A stretch of 64,000 nucleotides of DNA, taken from the NCBI GenBank assembly GCA_003134785.1, contig PLCN01000002.1, positions 496,219-560,218 of the forward strand, given 5' to 3'. Made by a program: the position numbers and the translations under genes. This document shows, one piece after another, positions 1-8,800 of this stretch. The notes beneath the pieces are model-generated. The model ran no database searches. It was not told the origin of the DNA and worked only from the letters and a program-made list of their open reading frames with translations. Each line of letters opens with the position of its first letter. The stretch's first letter is position 1. Origin of the DNA: Spartobacteria bacterium (GTDB taxonomy: Bacteria > Verrucomicrobiota > Verrucomicrobiia > Chthoniobacterales > UBA10450).

Positions 1-1
1 T

Positions 2-265
2 TACGAAGATTTCCCAGCGCTCAATCTCGCCCGGCGCGCGGGTAACACCGGCGGAACATTGCCGGCAGTTTTGAATGCGGCGAATGAAGTGGCCGTCTCA
101 GCTTTCCTTGATCGAAAAATTTCTTTTCCCCGCATCTGGCAACTGGTCGAGCAAGTCATGAATCGCCACACGAGCGTTGCGCACCCCGATCTCGATGCAA
201 TATTGCGGGCCGATCAATGGGCCCGCGCCGAAGCAGTTAAGCTGGCCACGGATAAACACGGATGA
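2..265 (+). CDS. dxr: 1-deoxy-D-xylulose 5-phosphate reductoisomerase, C-terminal part
   Basis: Only the last 87 codons are in the window; the gene begins upstream. DXR converts 1-deoxy-D-xylulose 5-phosphate to MEP with NADPH, the first committed step of the MEP isoprenoid pathway, in the cytosol. The visible part reads [14 protein letters not shown] followed by [13 protein letters not shown], the conserved stretch before the C-terminal helical domain. Together with ispG downstream it makes this an isoprenoid cluster, with rseP between them as is common in many bacteria. The last codons (ATDKHG and stop) lie inside the left arm of a palindromic repeat, so the natural C-terminus may have been altered by repeat insertion. 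Confidence 0.93.
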   Translation, partial: YEDFPALNLARRAGNTGGTLPAVLNAANEVAVSAFLDRKISFPRIWQLVEQVMNRHTSVAHPDLDAILRADQWARAEAVKLATDKHG

Positions 266-333
266 AACACGGATTAAGAATTGGAAGACGTTTGGATTGT
301 TCTCATCCGTGTAAATCCGTGTTCATCCGTGGC
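245..333. repeat. ATCCGTG-type palindromic repeat between dxr and rseP
   Basis: The left arm (245-276) carries three spaced CACGGAT units and the right arm (304-333) carries three ATCCGTG units. The arms are near-perfect reverse complements around a loop of about 27 nt. It overlaps the dxr stop codon. It could form a large hairpin in the mRNA between dxr and rseP. Repeats of this wording are, from memory, widespread in Verrucomicrobiota genomes. Confidence 0.8.
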
Positions 334-347
334 TAAAAAAGAGACGT

Positions 348-1775
348 ATGCTTTCGCATATCTTACGCGTCATTTTCATCCTCCTCGAGGTCGTTCTCCT
401 CTTTAATTTGTTGATTGTGGTCCATGAGCTGGGCCATTTCCTGGCGGCCCGCTGGCGCGGACTTTACATCGAGAAATTTGGCGTCTGGTTCGGCAAACCG
501 CTTTGGAAGAAAACGATCAACGGCGTGCAGTACTCGTTAGGCTCGATTCCTTTCGGCGGCTTCGTCGCGCTGCCGCAGCTCGCGCCGATGGATGTGATCG
601 AAGGCAAGGTGGACGTGGACCGGGCGCGCCTTCCGAAAATTTCCGCGCTCGATAAAATCATCGTCGCGGTTGCGGGTCCGCTTTTCAGTTTGCTCCTGGC
701 CATGTTCTTCGCCTGTGTTGTCTGGGCTGTCGGTCATCCGGTGAGCGAATCGGATCTCACCACGGTGATCGGTTACGTGGAGCAGGATTCGCCGGCAGCG
801 AAAGCTGACTTACGAGCCGGAGACAAAATTCTCGAGGTCGATGGCCGGCCCGTGTCGCGTTTTTCTGGAATGAACGACAGCGTGGTGTGGAACGTCGTGC
901 GGAGCGAAGGTCCGGTCATTCCATTCAAGATCGAGCGTGATGGTGCGGTTTTGAACGTCGACGTGGTGCCGCGCATCGCGGAGACGAGTGGTTGGAGGCG
1001 GAAGAGCACTCGGCAAGTGATGATCCAGCCCGCGGTCACGCCGCTGGTCGACCAGGTGGACAAGGATACGCCCGCGGCCAAGGCCGGGTTGCGGGCCGGC
1101 GATGTCATTACCGGAGTGAACGGCGCGCGGATTTTCAATCCCCTGGCGTTGGTGGATCAGATCGAGAAACATCCGACCGATGAGCTGACGCTCGACGTGC
1201 GGCGCGGCGCCGAACAACTGCAAATCAAGTTGCGGCCTGCCTTGCTCGACACCGAAGGCACGAAAAAGCCCCGGATCGGAATTCATTGGGACGCTGGCGG
1301 ACGGATGTCGCTCTCGCATCCCGATCCGGTCGAGCAGGTTTATCACAGCATCACTAGCACACTGCAGACGATCGGCGCCGTCGCGTCTCCGAGCTCGGAC
1401 GTTAAGCTCCAGCATATGAGCGGCCCGATCATGATCGTGCGGATTTATTATTTGCTCTTCGAAAGCGACAACGGCTGGAAGCTCGCGCTTTGGTTTAGCG
1501 TCATCCTCAACGTCAATCTGGCGATCCTGAACATGCTGCCGATTCCGATTCTGGATGGCGGACATATTGTGCTGGCTTTGATTGAAGGAGTGCGCCGAAA
1601 GCCCGTGAACATGAAGATTCTGGAGTGGGTGCAAACGGCGTGCGCGACACTCATCATCGGCTACATGCTCTATGTGAGTTTCTTCGATATCGGAGATTTG
1701 TTTGGGAAAAACGGCGACGCGAAATCGCCCAAGAGGGAATTGAGTTCGCCGGGCGGGCCGAAGCCTTCGCCGTAG
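348..1775 (+). CDS. rseP: RIP (site-2) metalloprotease, RseP family
   Basis: Membrane-embedded zinc metalloprotease that cuts transmembrane substrates such as anti-sigma factors or remnant signal peptides. The zinc motif HELGH is at residues 26-30 in the first membrane segment. Two PDZ domains lie at about 135-210 and 225-300, each with a DSPAAKA or DTPAAKA core. The second active-site motif, NMLPIPILDGG, is at 395-405. Length (475 aa) is normal for the two-PDZ form. It sits between dxr and ispG, an arrangement seen in several phyla. The C-terminal tail after the last membrane segment is hydrophilic and Pro/Ser-rich. The start is ATG 348 with only a weak purine run upstream. Confidence 0.95.
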   Translation: MLSHILRVIFILLEVVLLFNLLIVVHELGHFLAARWRGLYIEKFGVWFGKPLWKKTINGVQYSLGSIPFGGFVALPQLAPMDVIEGKVDVDRARLPKISALDKIIVAVAGPLFSLLLAMFFACVVWAVGHPVSESDLTTVIGYVEQDSPAAKADLRAGDKILEVDGRPVSRFSGMNDSVVWNVVRSEGPVIPFKIERDGAVLNVDVVPRIAETSGWRRKSTRQVMIQPAVTPLVDQVDKDTPAAKAGLRAGDVITGVNGARIFNPLALVDQIEKHPTDELTLDVRRGAEQLQIKLRPALLDTEGTKKPRIGIHWDAGGRMSLSHPDPVEQVYHSITSTLQTIGAVASPSSDVKLQHMSGPIMIVRIYYLLFESDNGWKLALWFSVILNVNLAILNMLPIPILDGGHIVLALIEGVRRKPVNMKILEWVQTACATLIIGYMLYVSFFDIGDLFGKNGDAKSPKRELSSPGGPKPSP

Positions 1776-1779
1776 CTGC

Positions 1780-1955
1780 GATCGAAAGCCGTTAAAACGG
1801 CTTATTGCGCGCGCGATCTGGTGCCACCGGCCTGAAGGCCGGTGTTAGTGGAAAGGACGGCGAGCGCACGTTTGTGTCATCATGCACGCCACGGCGGACT
1901 GGTCGAGCAAGCCCGAGGCGTCGTGAATTCGTTCGGCGGACTGGAGACCGCCGCT
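1780..1955. repeat. Cluster of three short palindromes after rseP
   Basis: The gap between rseP and the YbjQ-family gene is built largely of hairpins: an 8-bp stem AAGCCGTT/AACGGCTT at 1786-1803, an 8-bp stem CACCGGCC/GGCCGGTG at 1825-1844, and a shorter GGCGG/CCGCC stem at 1935-1952 around ACTGGAGA. The last is preceded by another GGCGGACTGG copy near 1902. The first hairpin lies about 10 nt after the rseP stop codon and could act as a terminator or 3'-end stabiliser. No coding potential is seen here. Confidence 0.65.
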
Positions 1956-2009
1956 CCTTGGGGTCAAATCGGCAGTGCGTTGCGGGGAAATCGCGTCTAA
2001 ATTCTGGCC

Positions 2010-2348
2010 ATGAATTCAGCCATGACCACTACCACTTTTAACCTGGACGGTTATCGCGTGGTGAAAAATTTCGGAGTCGTTCGCGGGATCATCGTGCGTT
2101 CACGCTCCATCTTCGGAACGATCGGCGCGGGCTTGCAAACACTCGTAGGCGGCAACATTTCGATCCTGACGGATCTCTGCGAGCGGACCCGCCAGGACGC
2201 GCTCGCCCAAATGCTGGAACATGCGCGCGCTCTGGGCGCGAACGCCGTGATCGGTTTGCGCTATGACGCCACCGAAATCATGCAAGGCGTGACAGAGGTT
2301 TTGTGTTACGGGACCGCCGTGCTGGTCGAGCCGGTTGCGACATCATAA
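2010..2348 (+). CDS. YbjQ/UPF0145 family protein
   Basis: Small soluble protein of the UPF0145 (YbjQ, DUF74) family, thought to form pentamers; function unknown, with a heavy-metal role suggested for some members. The core reads [14 protein letters not shown], followed by the family's [15 protein letters not shown] segment and a C-terminal beta strand ([12 protein letters not shown]). Length (112 aa) fits the family. ATG 2022 ([10 protein letters not shown]) is an equally good or better start, since family members usually begin a few residues before the first beta strand. No clear ribosome-binding site precedes either ATG. Confidence 0.85.
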   Translation: MNSAMTTTTFNLDGYRVVKNFGVVRGIIVRSRSIFGTIGAGLQTLVGGNISILTDLCERTRQDALAQMLEHARALGANAVIGLRYDATEIMQGVTEVLCYGTAVLVEPVATS

Positions 2349-2391
2349 TATGCGGGATTGAATCACCGTGCCGCGGCGATAGGTTGCTCAA

Positions 2392-2628
2392 ATGACGTTC
2401 GAGGAGATCAAAAAATTTTACTATGCGGCGCCTTTTCGGCCGTTCGAGATTGTTTTGACGAGCGGAAGACAGGTGCGAGTGGACCATCCCGAATTCATGG
2501 CACTCTCGCCCGATGAGGATACGGTCGTTGTTTACGAGTCCGACGGTCATCTCACCATCGACGTGCCATTGGTCATCGCCGTGAAAGAACTCAAAAACGG
2601 CGCTCGCCCGCGTAAGCGCAAGCAGTGA
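2392..2628 (+). CDS. Small conserved protein of unknown function
   Basis: 78 aa. An N-terminal FEEIKKFYYAAPFRPFEI segment is followed by alternating beta-strand-like stretches containing SGRQVRVDHPEF and SPDEDTVVVYESDG, and the tail is basic (RPRKRK). Short proteins of this wording (RPFEI, then VxHPEF) recur, from memory, in Planctomycetes/Verrucomicrobia genomes without assigned function. The stop codon overlaps the ispG GTG start by 4 nt (GTGA), so the two are probably translationally coupled. No signal peptide or membrane segment. Confidence 0.75.
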   Translation: MTFEEIKKFYYAAPFRPFEIVLTSGRQVRVDHPEFMALSPDEDTVVVYESDGHLTIDVPLVIAVKELKNGARPRKRKQ

Positions 2629-4436
2629 ACTACTGCGAAAATCCGTACAGTTACCAACGCCGCCCGACGCGTGTGGTGATGGTCGGTCGCGTCGGCGTTG
2701 GCGGCGCCAATCCAATCCGCGTCCAGTCGATGATCACGTGCGATACGATGGATACCGAGGCGTCGATCGCGCAGACGGTGGAACTGGCGGAAGCGGGCTG
2801 CGAGATCGTGCGGATCACCGCGCCGACGGTGAAGGACTCGGCCAATTTCGAGCAGATCGTGCGCGGCCTGCGCGAGCGCGGCTGCGAGGCGCCGATCGTG
2901 GCCGACATTCATTTCAAACCCGAAGCCGCGATGGAAGCGGCGAAATGGGTGGACAAGGTCCGGATCAATCCGGGCAATTACGCGGACTCGAAGAAGTTCA
3001 AAATCCTCGAATACACGGATGAGCAGTATGCCGCGGAGTTGGAGCGCATCCGTGAGCGTTTTACACCACTCGTTAGGCTGTGCCGGGAGCGCGGGATCGC
3101 GATGCGGATCGGGACGAATCACGGCTCGCTTTCAGATCGCATCATGAACCGGTACGGCGACACGCCGCTCGGGATGGTGGAGAGCGCGCTCGAGTTTGCC
3201 CGGATCGCGCGAGATCTCGATTATCACGCCTTCGTTTTCTCGATGAAGTCGAGCAACCCGAAGGTGATGATCAATGCTTACCGGCTGCTGGTCGCGCGCC
3301 TTCACGAGGAGGGAGACGATTGGAATTATCCAATCCATTTGGGCGTGACCGAAGCGGGTGAAGGGGAGGACGCGCGAATCAAGAGTGCGATCGGAATTGG
3401 CTCGCTGCTTCACGATGGGATCGGGGATACGATTCGCGTTTCGCTGACTGAAGATAGCGTGCACGAAATCCCGGTCGCGCGCGCGTTAGCGAAGATGGTG
3501 GAGGAGTTGCATCAATCGTCGCATGAGACGGAGCAAGCCGAGCGCTTATCCTACAACCCGTTCGAGTACGAGCGACGCGGATCGAACAAGATCGAGCGCG
3601 GCAGGATAAGACTGGGCGGCGACGAATTGATTCGGATCGTTGTCCGGCAATCGAATTACGACAAGGTCGCGCACAAGCTCGATCGGCTCGGCGACTATCA
3701 GCCTGAGATCGTTTACGAAAAAGCCGGCATCGTGGAACTGGATCCGCGCGACGAAGCCGCGATTGCGCGACTGAACGAATCGACCGCCGCCGAGTTCGTC
3801 ACCGTTCGGGACGATGTGCCGATGCCGGTTATCACCGCGTTTCGTTTGCTAGCTTCGAAGGTGGCGCCGCGTCATCCGATTCTTTTAAAGGATGTGCTTG
3901 GAAAGTGGGAGGAATCTCAGCGTCTCGACGGTCGCGGCCCTGAGGCCGCTCCCACATTTCTCGAGACACTCCTCACCGCGGCGACGAACATCGGCTCGCT
4001 GCTTTGCGATGGGATCGGCGATGCGATTCTAGTGCAAGGTGAAGAAGCGCCGGGCCAGGCGCTGCGTTTGAGCTACAACATTTTGCAGGCGGCCGGCTCG
4101 CGCATTTTCAAGACCGATTATGTGGCGTGTCCATCGTGCGGCCGGACGTTGTTCAATCTCCAGACCACGACCGCGCGCATCAAGGCGGCGACCTTGCATT
4201 TGAAAGGCGTGAAGATTGCGATCATGGGTTGCATCGTCAACGGCCCGGGAGAAATGGCGGACGCGGACTTCGGATATGTGGGCGGCGCGCCGGGCAAAGT
4301 GAATTTGTATGTGGGCAAGACCGCGGTGAAATTCAATATTCCGGAAGCCGATGCGGTCGATCGCCTGCAGGATTTGATTCGAGAGCATGGCAAGTGGGTG
4401 GAACCGCCGGCCACGACTGCGCCGGTTTTGGTTTAA
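2625..4436 (+). CDS. ispG: (E)-4-hydroxy-3-methylbut-2-enyl-diphosphate synthase, long form
   Basis: IspG (GcpE) is a [4Fe-4S] enzyme that reduces MEcPP to HMBPP in the MEP pathway. The TIM-barrel part (VRIxNPGNY, RIGTNHGSLSDR) fills about residues 1-290. A long insertion domain (about 300-470) marks the three-domain type known from plants, Chlamydia and Bacteroidetes. The C-terminal ferredoxin-like domain has the cluster ligands C502 and C505 (CPSC) and C536 (MGCIVNGPGE) plus the conserved Glu543. The start is GTG 2625, overlapping the upstream small gene by 4 nt. Residues around 435-445 (DGRGPEAAPTF) are encoded by a palindromic repeat-like sequence inside the insertion domain. Confidence 0.95.
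   Translation: MNYCENPYSYQRRPTRVVMVGRVGVGGANPIRVQSMITCDTMDTEASIAQTVELAEAGCEIVRITAPTVKDSANFEQIVRGLRERGCEAPIVADIHFKPEAAMEAAKWVDKVRINPGNYADSKKFKILEYTDEQYAAELERIRERFTPLVRLCRERGIAMRIGTNHGSLSDRIMNRYGDTPLGMVESALEFARIARDLDYHAFVFSMKSSNPKVMINAYRLLVARLHEEGDDWNYPIHLGVTEAGEGEDARIKSAIGIGSLLHDGIGDTIRVSLTEDSVHEIPVARALAKMVEELHQSSHETEQAERLSYNPFEYERRGSNKIERGRIRLGGDELIRIVVRQSNYDKVAHKLDRLGDYQPEIVYEKAGIVELDPRDEAAIARLNESTAAEFVTVRDDVPMPVITAFRLLASKVAPRHPILLKDVLGKWEESQRLDGRGPEAAPTFLETLLTAATNIGSLLCDGIGDAILVQGEEAPGQALRLSYNILQAAGSRIFKTDYVACPSCGRTLFNLQTTTARIKAATLHLKGVKIAIMGCIVNGPGEMADADFGYVGGAPGKVNLYVGKTAVKFNIPEADAVDRLQDLIREHGKWVEPPATTAPVLV
3934..3949. repeat. Palindromic repeat core inside the ispG reading frame
   Basis: GCGGCC-CTGA-GGCCGC is a perfect 6-bp stem with a 4-nt loop, flanked by GGTC on the left and TCCCACATT on the right. 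That is the wording of dispersed intergenic hairpins (gcggcc...ggccgctcccaca) in soil bacteria. It lies in frame, encoding GRGPEAAP within the IspG insertion domain. Confidence 0.5.
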
Positions 4437-4468
4437 CCTTGGCGTTCACAAAACCTTGCGGCGGAAGA

Positions 4469-4485
4469 GCAAGCGCCTTGCTTGC
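4469..4485. repeat. Short hairpin GCAAGC/GCTTGC after ispG
   Basis: GCAAGC, a 5-nt loop (GCCTT), then GCTTGC, about 35 nt after the ispG stop and followed by ATGGCTACC. The wording resembles the other dispersed palindromes in the window. It could serve as an ispG 3'-end hairpin; no T-tract follows. Confidence 0.4.
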
Positions 4486-4545
4486 ATGGCTACCCTCGGA
4501 TAATATCCGGCCAGGTTCAGTCGAAACACGAACTAAGGAAAACAT

Positions 4546-4773
4546 ATGAAACACAAACTTGCTGTGCTGTTGGCCGCGCTCCTTTGCGCGGGCGCTCTCG
4601 CTCCGATGACTTCCCAGGCCATCGGAATCAATATCGAGATCGGCGATCGCGGATATTACAACCACGGTGCGTGGTATTATAATAACGGCGCGCGCTGGTT
4701 TTGGATACCGGGCCATTGGGGATGGCGTCACGGCCATCGCTTCTGGATTCACGGCCATTACGCTCCGCGGTAG
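4546..4773 (+). CDS. Small secreted Trp/His/Gly/Tyr-rich protein
   Basis: 75 aa with a clear signal peptide (MKHKLAVLLAALLCAGALA, predicted cleavage after SQA near residue 25). The mature part is rich in aromatic residues, His and Gly (WYYNNGARWFWIPGHWGWR, then HGHRFWIHGHY). This resembles YXWGXW-repeat exported peptides and could bind metal or the cell surface; the function is not known. A good ribosome-binding site (AAGGA at about 4533-4538) precedes ATG 4546. It stands alone between ispG and a small lipoprotein gene. Confidence 0.8.
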   Translation: MKHKLAVLLAALLCAGALAPMTSQAIGINIEIGDRGYYNHGAWYYNNGARWFWIPGHWGWRHGHRFWIHGHYAPR

Positions 4774-4934
4774 CGCGCAAACGAACGCGATTACGATCGC
4801 GGAGGCTTTGACGGAGGCGCCGCACGAAAACCTCGTGCGGCGCTCCTGTCTTTTCCCGGTTGCCGATTCATCGCCGTCGCGGTAGCAGTGAAAGGCTGGC
4901 GGTTGCTTAACCCGGCGGCTCAGTTCCTGGCTTT

Positions 4935-5156
4935 ATGAAAACGATCCTAATTACTCTCTTACTCGCGTCCGCTTTCGTTGGAGGGGCGTGTTCCCGTTCG
5001 AACAATTCGGACGCAACCAGCGCTCAGCCAACCGCGGCTCCAAATCAAAATGTGAAAGCGGATGCTGAACGCCTGCAAGCGGCGACAGCTAAGGTAGCGA
5101 AAGAGAGAGAGCTAGCCGCTCAGCTATCTCCAACTCCGACGGCGTCTCAGCCGTAA
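4935..5156 (+). CDS. Small putative lipoprotein
   Basis: 73 aa. The N-terminal hydrophobic segment ends in VGGAC (Cys19), a plausible though not ideal lipobox. The mature part is Ser/Asn/Thr-rich, followed by a short charged helix (VKADAERLQAATAKVAKEREL) and a Pro/Thr tail. No recognised domain. Probably an envelope-anchored small lipoprotein. Confidence 0.6.
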   Translation: MKTILITLLLASAFVGGACSRSNNSDATSAQPTAAPNQNVKADAERLQAATAKVAKERELAAQLSPTPTASQP

Positions 5157-5239
5157 CACCTTTAGTTCCTGATCTGCGTTCCTTGTCGCAGAAGGAGCCG
5201 GCTTCCAGGGTAAACTCATTCTTGAGTTCGCCCTCGCTT

Positions 5240-5626
5240 TTATTGAATGAGTCGCGGATCCCTCTGGGCGCACGGTATTTCCAGGACCGTATATTGCTTC
5301 TTCAGGCGTTGGACCTCTTGAGCCTGGAGCGCGAGACGTTCCTCGTAATCCACGGGCGGGTTACCCCAGCACCCAATCAGGTGGAAGAAGTAGATCTCTC
5401 TGCCGGCCTTGTCCACGAGCTTACTCTCCTGGCAGCGTGCTTCGAGGAGGCGCAACGCTTCCCCGACGGTCACGCCTTTTTGCTTTTCGCCGCTTGCTGA
5501 CTTGAATTCCTCGCCGGAAACCAGCGTTTCTTGAGATAGGTCTTTCGGTAAGCACGGCAAAATCGAATCGGATGCTCGCGCGGGAGAAAGAGAGCAGAGC
5601 AGAACGACCACCAGCAGGCTTTTCAT
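5240..5626 (-). CDS. Secreted protein of unknown function
   Basis: 128 aa with a signal peptide (MKSLLVVVLLCSLSPARA). The mature protein has four Cys residues (LPCLPK, ARCQESK, IGCWGN, EIPCAQ) that could form two disulfides, and a central helix (VTVGEALRLLEARC). I recognise no family. It is transcribed away from the giant surface-protein gene at 5839; the two share an upstream region holding an AT-rich palindrome. The plus-strand frame over the same DNA looks like a shadow. Confidence 0.7.
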   Translation of the reverse strand: MKSLLVVVLLCSLSPARASDSILPCLPKDLSQETLVSGEEFKSASGEKQKGVTVGEALRLLEARCQESKLVDKAGREIYFFHLIGCWGNPPVDYEERLALQAQEVQRLKKQYTVLEIPCAQRDPRLIQ

Positions 5627-5688
5627 TCGTCCGGTTTGTGATGGCTTATCATGCCTGCTTGGTCATGTCGCGCGGAATCGCCCGCGAG

Positions 5689-5728
5689 ATTACATTTTCG
5701 TTATTATGCAATAATAAGATTGCTTCAC
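5689..5728 (+). promoter_or_regulatory. AT-rich upstream motif shared with the second giant gene
   Basis: This 40-nt stretch (ATTACATTTT, then ATTATGCAA, then TTGC and CAC) matches 10634-10673 at 31 of 40 positions without gaps, by hand alignment. The matching stretch lies upstream of the other giant secreted-protein gene. It contains a perfect 7-bp palindrome TTATTAT-GCA-ATAATAA at 5701-5717, striking in GC-rich DNA. It ends 110 nt before the ATG. Likely a promoter or regulator-binding element; the exact role is inferred. Confidence 0.5.
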
Positions 5729-5838
5729 GATTCGCGCCTGGGATATCACGTTTCTAATCGTCGACACGTCGGGTCATATGGGCGGGCCCTTATGCCGAGT
5801 GAAAACATCCGACCCTTAAGTTAGATAGGAATCCAATT

Positions 5839-8800
5839 ATGCCGCGTATTAAGATTACCGCCCTCGTCGCTCTCTGTCTTACTTCTGCATTCTTGCTCGT
5901 CTTGAGTTTCCGATTACCCGCCAGCGGGCAATGGCAACCTGTTTCCTCCAGCCTCGATCCACAAGACAACATGGATCCTGACCTTCCGTCGAAGCCCTTT
6001 CTCCGGGACAGAATCAATAAGGAGGAATACATGCGATTGCGGGATGAGTACATCGCTGGGTTGCGCGGCCTCGATCTCAACAGGCCATTCGATCCCACCC
6101 TGCGTTCCAGAGCTATCGAACAATTGCAGGAGCAGCAATCAGCGTTGCTAAGCGCTGCGGCGAATGGAATATTCCAGCCGGCTTCGTTGACAAGCTGGAC
6201 GGAACTCGGTCCCTTTGCGCTGCCGAACGGCCAAACCCAGCAATTTCCTGCGACCACTTCGGTCAGCGGCCGCGCGACCATGGTGGTGGTAGACCCGACA
6301 AATTCGAACAAAGTTTACCTCGGCACAGCTCAGGGAGGAGTATGGCGTTCCACGGATGGCGGCACAACCTGGAAAGCCATCTTCGATTCCGCGCAATCGT
6401 TATCGATTGGCGCCCTTGCTCTCGCTCCGTCAGATCCGACCAAGCTCTATGTCGGCACCGGCGAGCCGGATAACTCGGCGGATTCTTACTTTGGCGTTGG
6501 TGTCTATCGCATTGATAACGCCGATACGACGGCTGATCTGGTCGGGCCAATAAACCCGTTAATCACGACCGGCACGACCACCGCGCTGACATACAATTGT
6601 TTCAGCGGACGCGGAATCAGCAAGATAGTGGTCAGTGAGACCGACTCCGCCACAATTTTCGTTTCGACTGCGGCAGGGGTTGCCGGAGCGGGCGGCAATG
6701 CGTTAAGCAATACAGTTCCTCCGCTTGCATTACGCGGCGTCTTTCGCTCGACCAATGCGACATCGGCCGCCGCCGCGGTCACTTTCTCCAAGCTTATTGT
6801 GAATACAGATGGCAGCCTGGATAATCCTGGTACTGGCAATACCTCCATCTTTGACATGGTTTTGGAGCCGGGTAACTCCAATAACCTTCTTGTAACTACC
6901 TCCGGTAGTTCGACTGGCGGCGTTATTATGCGCTCGACCAACGCGCTTGGGGCTACCCCCACGTTCACGCAGACGCTTTTCCCCGGATTCAACGGCTTGG
7001 TTATGCATCTGGCAATTAACAAAGTAGGAGCAGTTGTAACAGCCTACGTCGCTTCCAACGAACCGTCGAGCGTCACCGCTTGCTCCAGTGTAGGTCAGGC
7101 CGGAAGGTTGAGAAAATCGATCGATGGAGGCGCCACGTGGTCTGCGCCCTTGGCGGCAGCGGAAGGCTATTGCGGCGGGCAATGCGTCTACGACAGTCCC
7201 GTGGGCGTTGATCCAACCGATGCCACCATTGTTTACCTCGGCGGCAATGCGCGCGGCACTTGTTCGGATGTTTTAAAGAAATCAACCGACGGTGGCACCA
7301 CTTTCACTCGCGATGACACCGGCCTGCACGCCGATAGCCACTACCTCTTCTTCGATCCTTTGACCACGCCTCATACCGTCTGGTTTGTGAATGACGGCGG
7401 CGTCTGGAAACGGCCGGATGCTGCGGCCGGGACTGCCTGGGTGACCCAGAATAATCCGCTGGGGACGATCCAATTTGTCAGTCTCGCCGTGCATCCAACC
7501 GATCAGTTCTTTACTATCGGCGGCACCCAGGACAACGGCACCGAAGCTCAACAAGTCTCCTCTGGAAACTGGGTCTCTGCTGAAAGCGGTGATGGCGGCT
7601 TCGCCCTGATCGACCAGAGCGCCACCGATACCACCAACGTCACGATGTATCATACCTTCTTTAACCAGACGAATAACCTCATAGGCTTCGACCGAACCAA
7701 TCTGGGATCATGTCTAACGGTCAAGGACTCCTGGGAGTTTCGTGGGTTTGGCAACACTCCCAGTGCGTCGCCTTCATGCGACGGGACTGCCTTTGCCGCC
7801 ACCAATGGAATCAACGGCGCTGACACGGTTTTGTTTTACGCGCCAATGGCTCTGGGCCCCGGAACGCCAAACACTTTCTATTTCGGAACCAACAAGCTCT
7901 ACCGCTCCACAGATAGGGGTGATACGATGGCGATTGTCAGCCAGGACCCGCTCATAGCGGGCGTGGCCGTCTCTGCAATTGGGATTTCGCCGCAGGACGA
8001 CAATGTGCGCATCGTGGGCATGCGCAACGGTAAAGTCTTTGCCACCACCACCGGCTCAACCACTCTGACCGACACAGCCTTCCCCTTCCCGACCAACGCG
8101 ACGGCCAGCACGACTAACCGGCACGTCTCCCGGGCTGTAATCGACCCCACCAATTCAAACACCGCTTACGTAACCCTAGCTTATTACACCAATCCATCGA
8201 CGTCGGGACAGATATGGCAGACGACCAATCTAAATTCAGCGACGCCGACCTGGACTTCAATTGGCAATACCGGGACGGGCTTGCCGAACATTCCGGTCAA
8301 CGGATTCGCCGTTGACGCAAGTGATCCGACTCATCCCGGTGTTTCTGTCCTTTACGCCGGCACGGACATCGGAGTCTATGCTTCGACCGACTCGGGGGCC
8401 AGTTGGGTGCCCTTCGGGACTGGACTGCCGCGCTCGGCCGTATTCGATATGGCGATTCAACCCAGTAGCCGACTTTTGCGTGTTGCAACTCATGGCCGCG
8501 GCGCGTGGGAGATCGAACTCCCGCCGGGATTAGCCACGCCTACCCCCACGCCGACACCAACAGCTACACCGACAGCGACTCCCACGGCAACGCCTACAGC
8601 TGCACCGACAGCGACTCCCACGGCGACGCCGACAGCTGCACCTACCGGCACACCGACGCCCACTCCTACGATTGGGCCGACGGGTACGCCCACGGCGACA
8701 CCTACCGCTACACCTGTAGCCACGCCGACCCCGACTCCGGGGCCAACCACGGTGTTGCTCGACACGTTCACGGACGCCGACTCGTTCAACGCGACCAGCA

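Noticed and set aside
810-1634. 274-codon minus-strand open frame opposite rseP
   Set aside because: Shadow frame rich in Arg, His and Gln, opposite a clear PDZ metalloprotease.
5183-5500. Plus-strand 105-codon frame opposite the 128-aa secreted protein
   Set aside because: The minus-strand frame has a signal peptide and ordered Cys; this one has neither.
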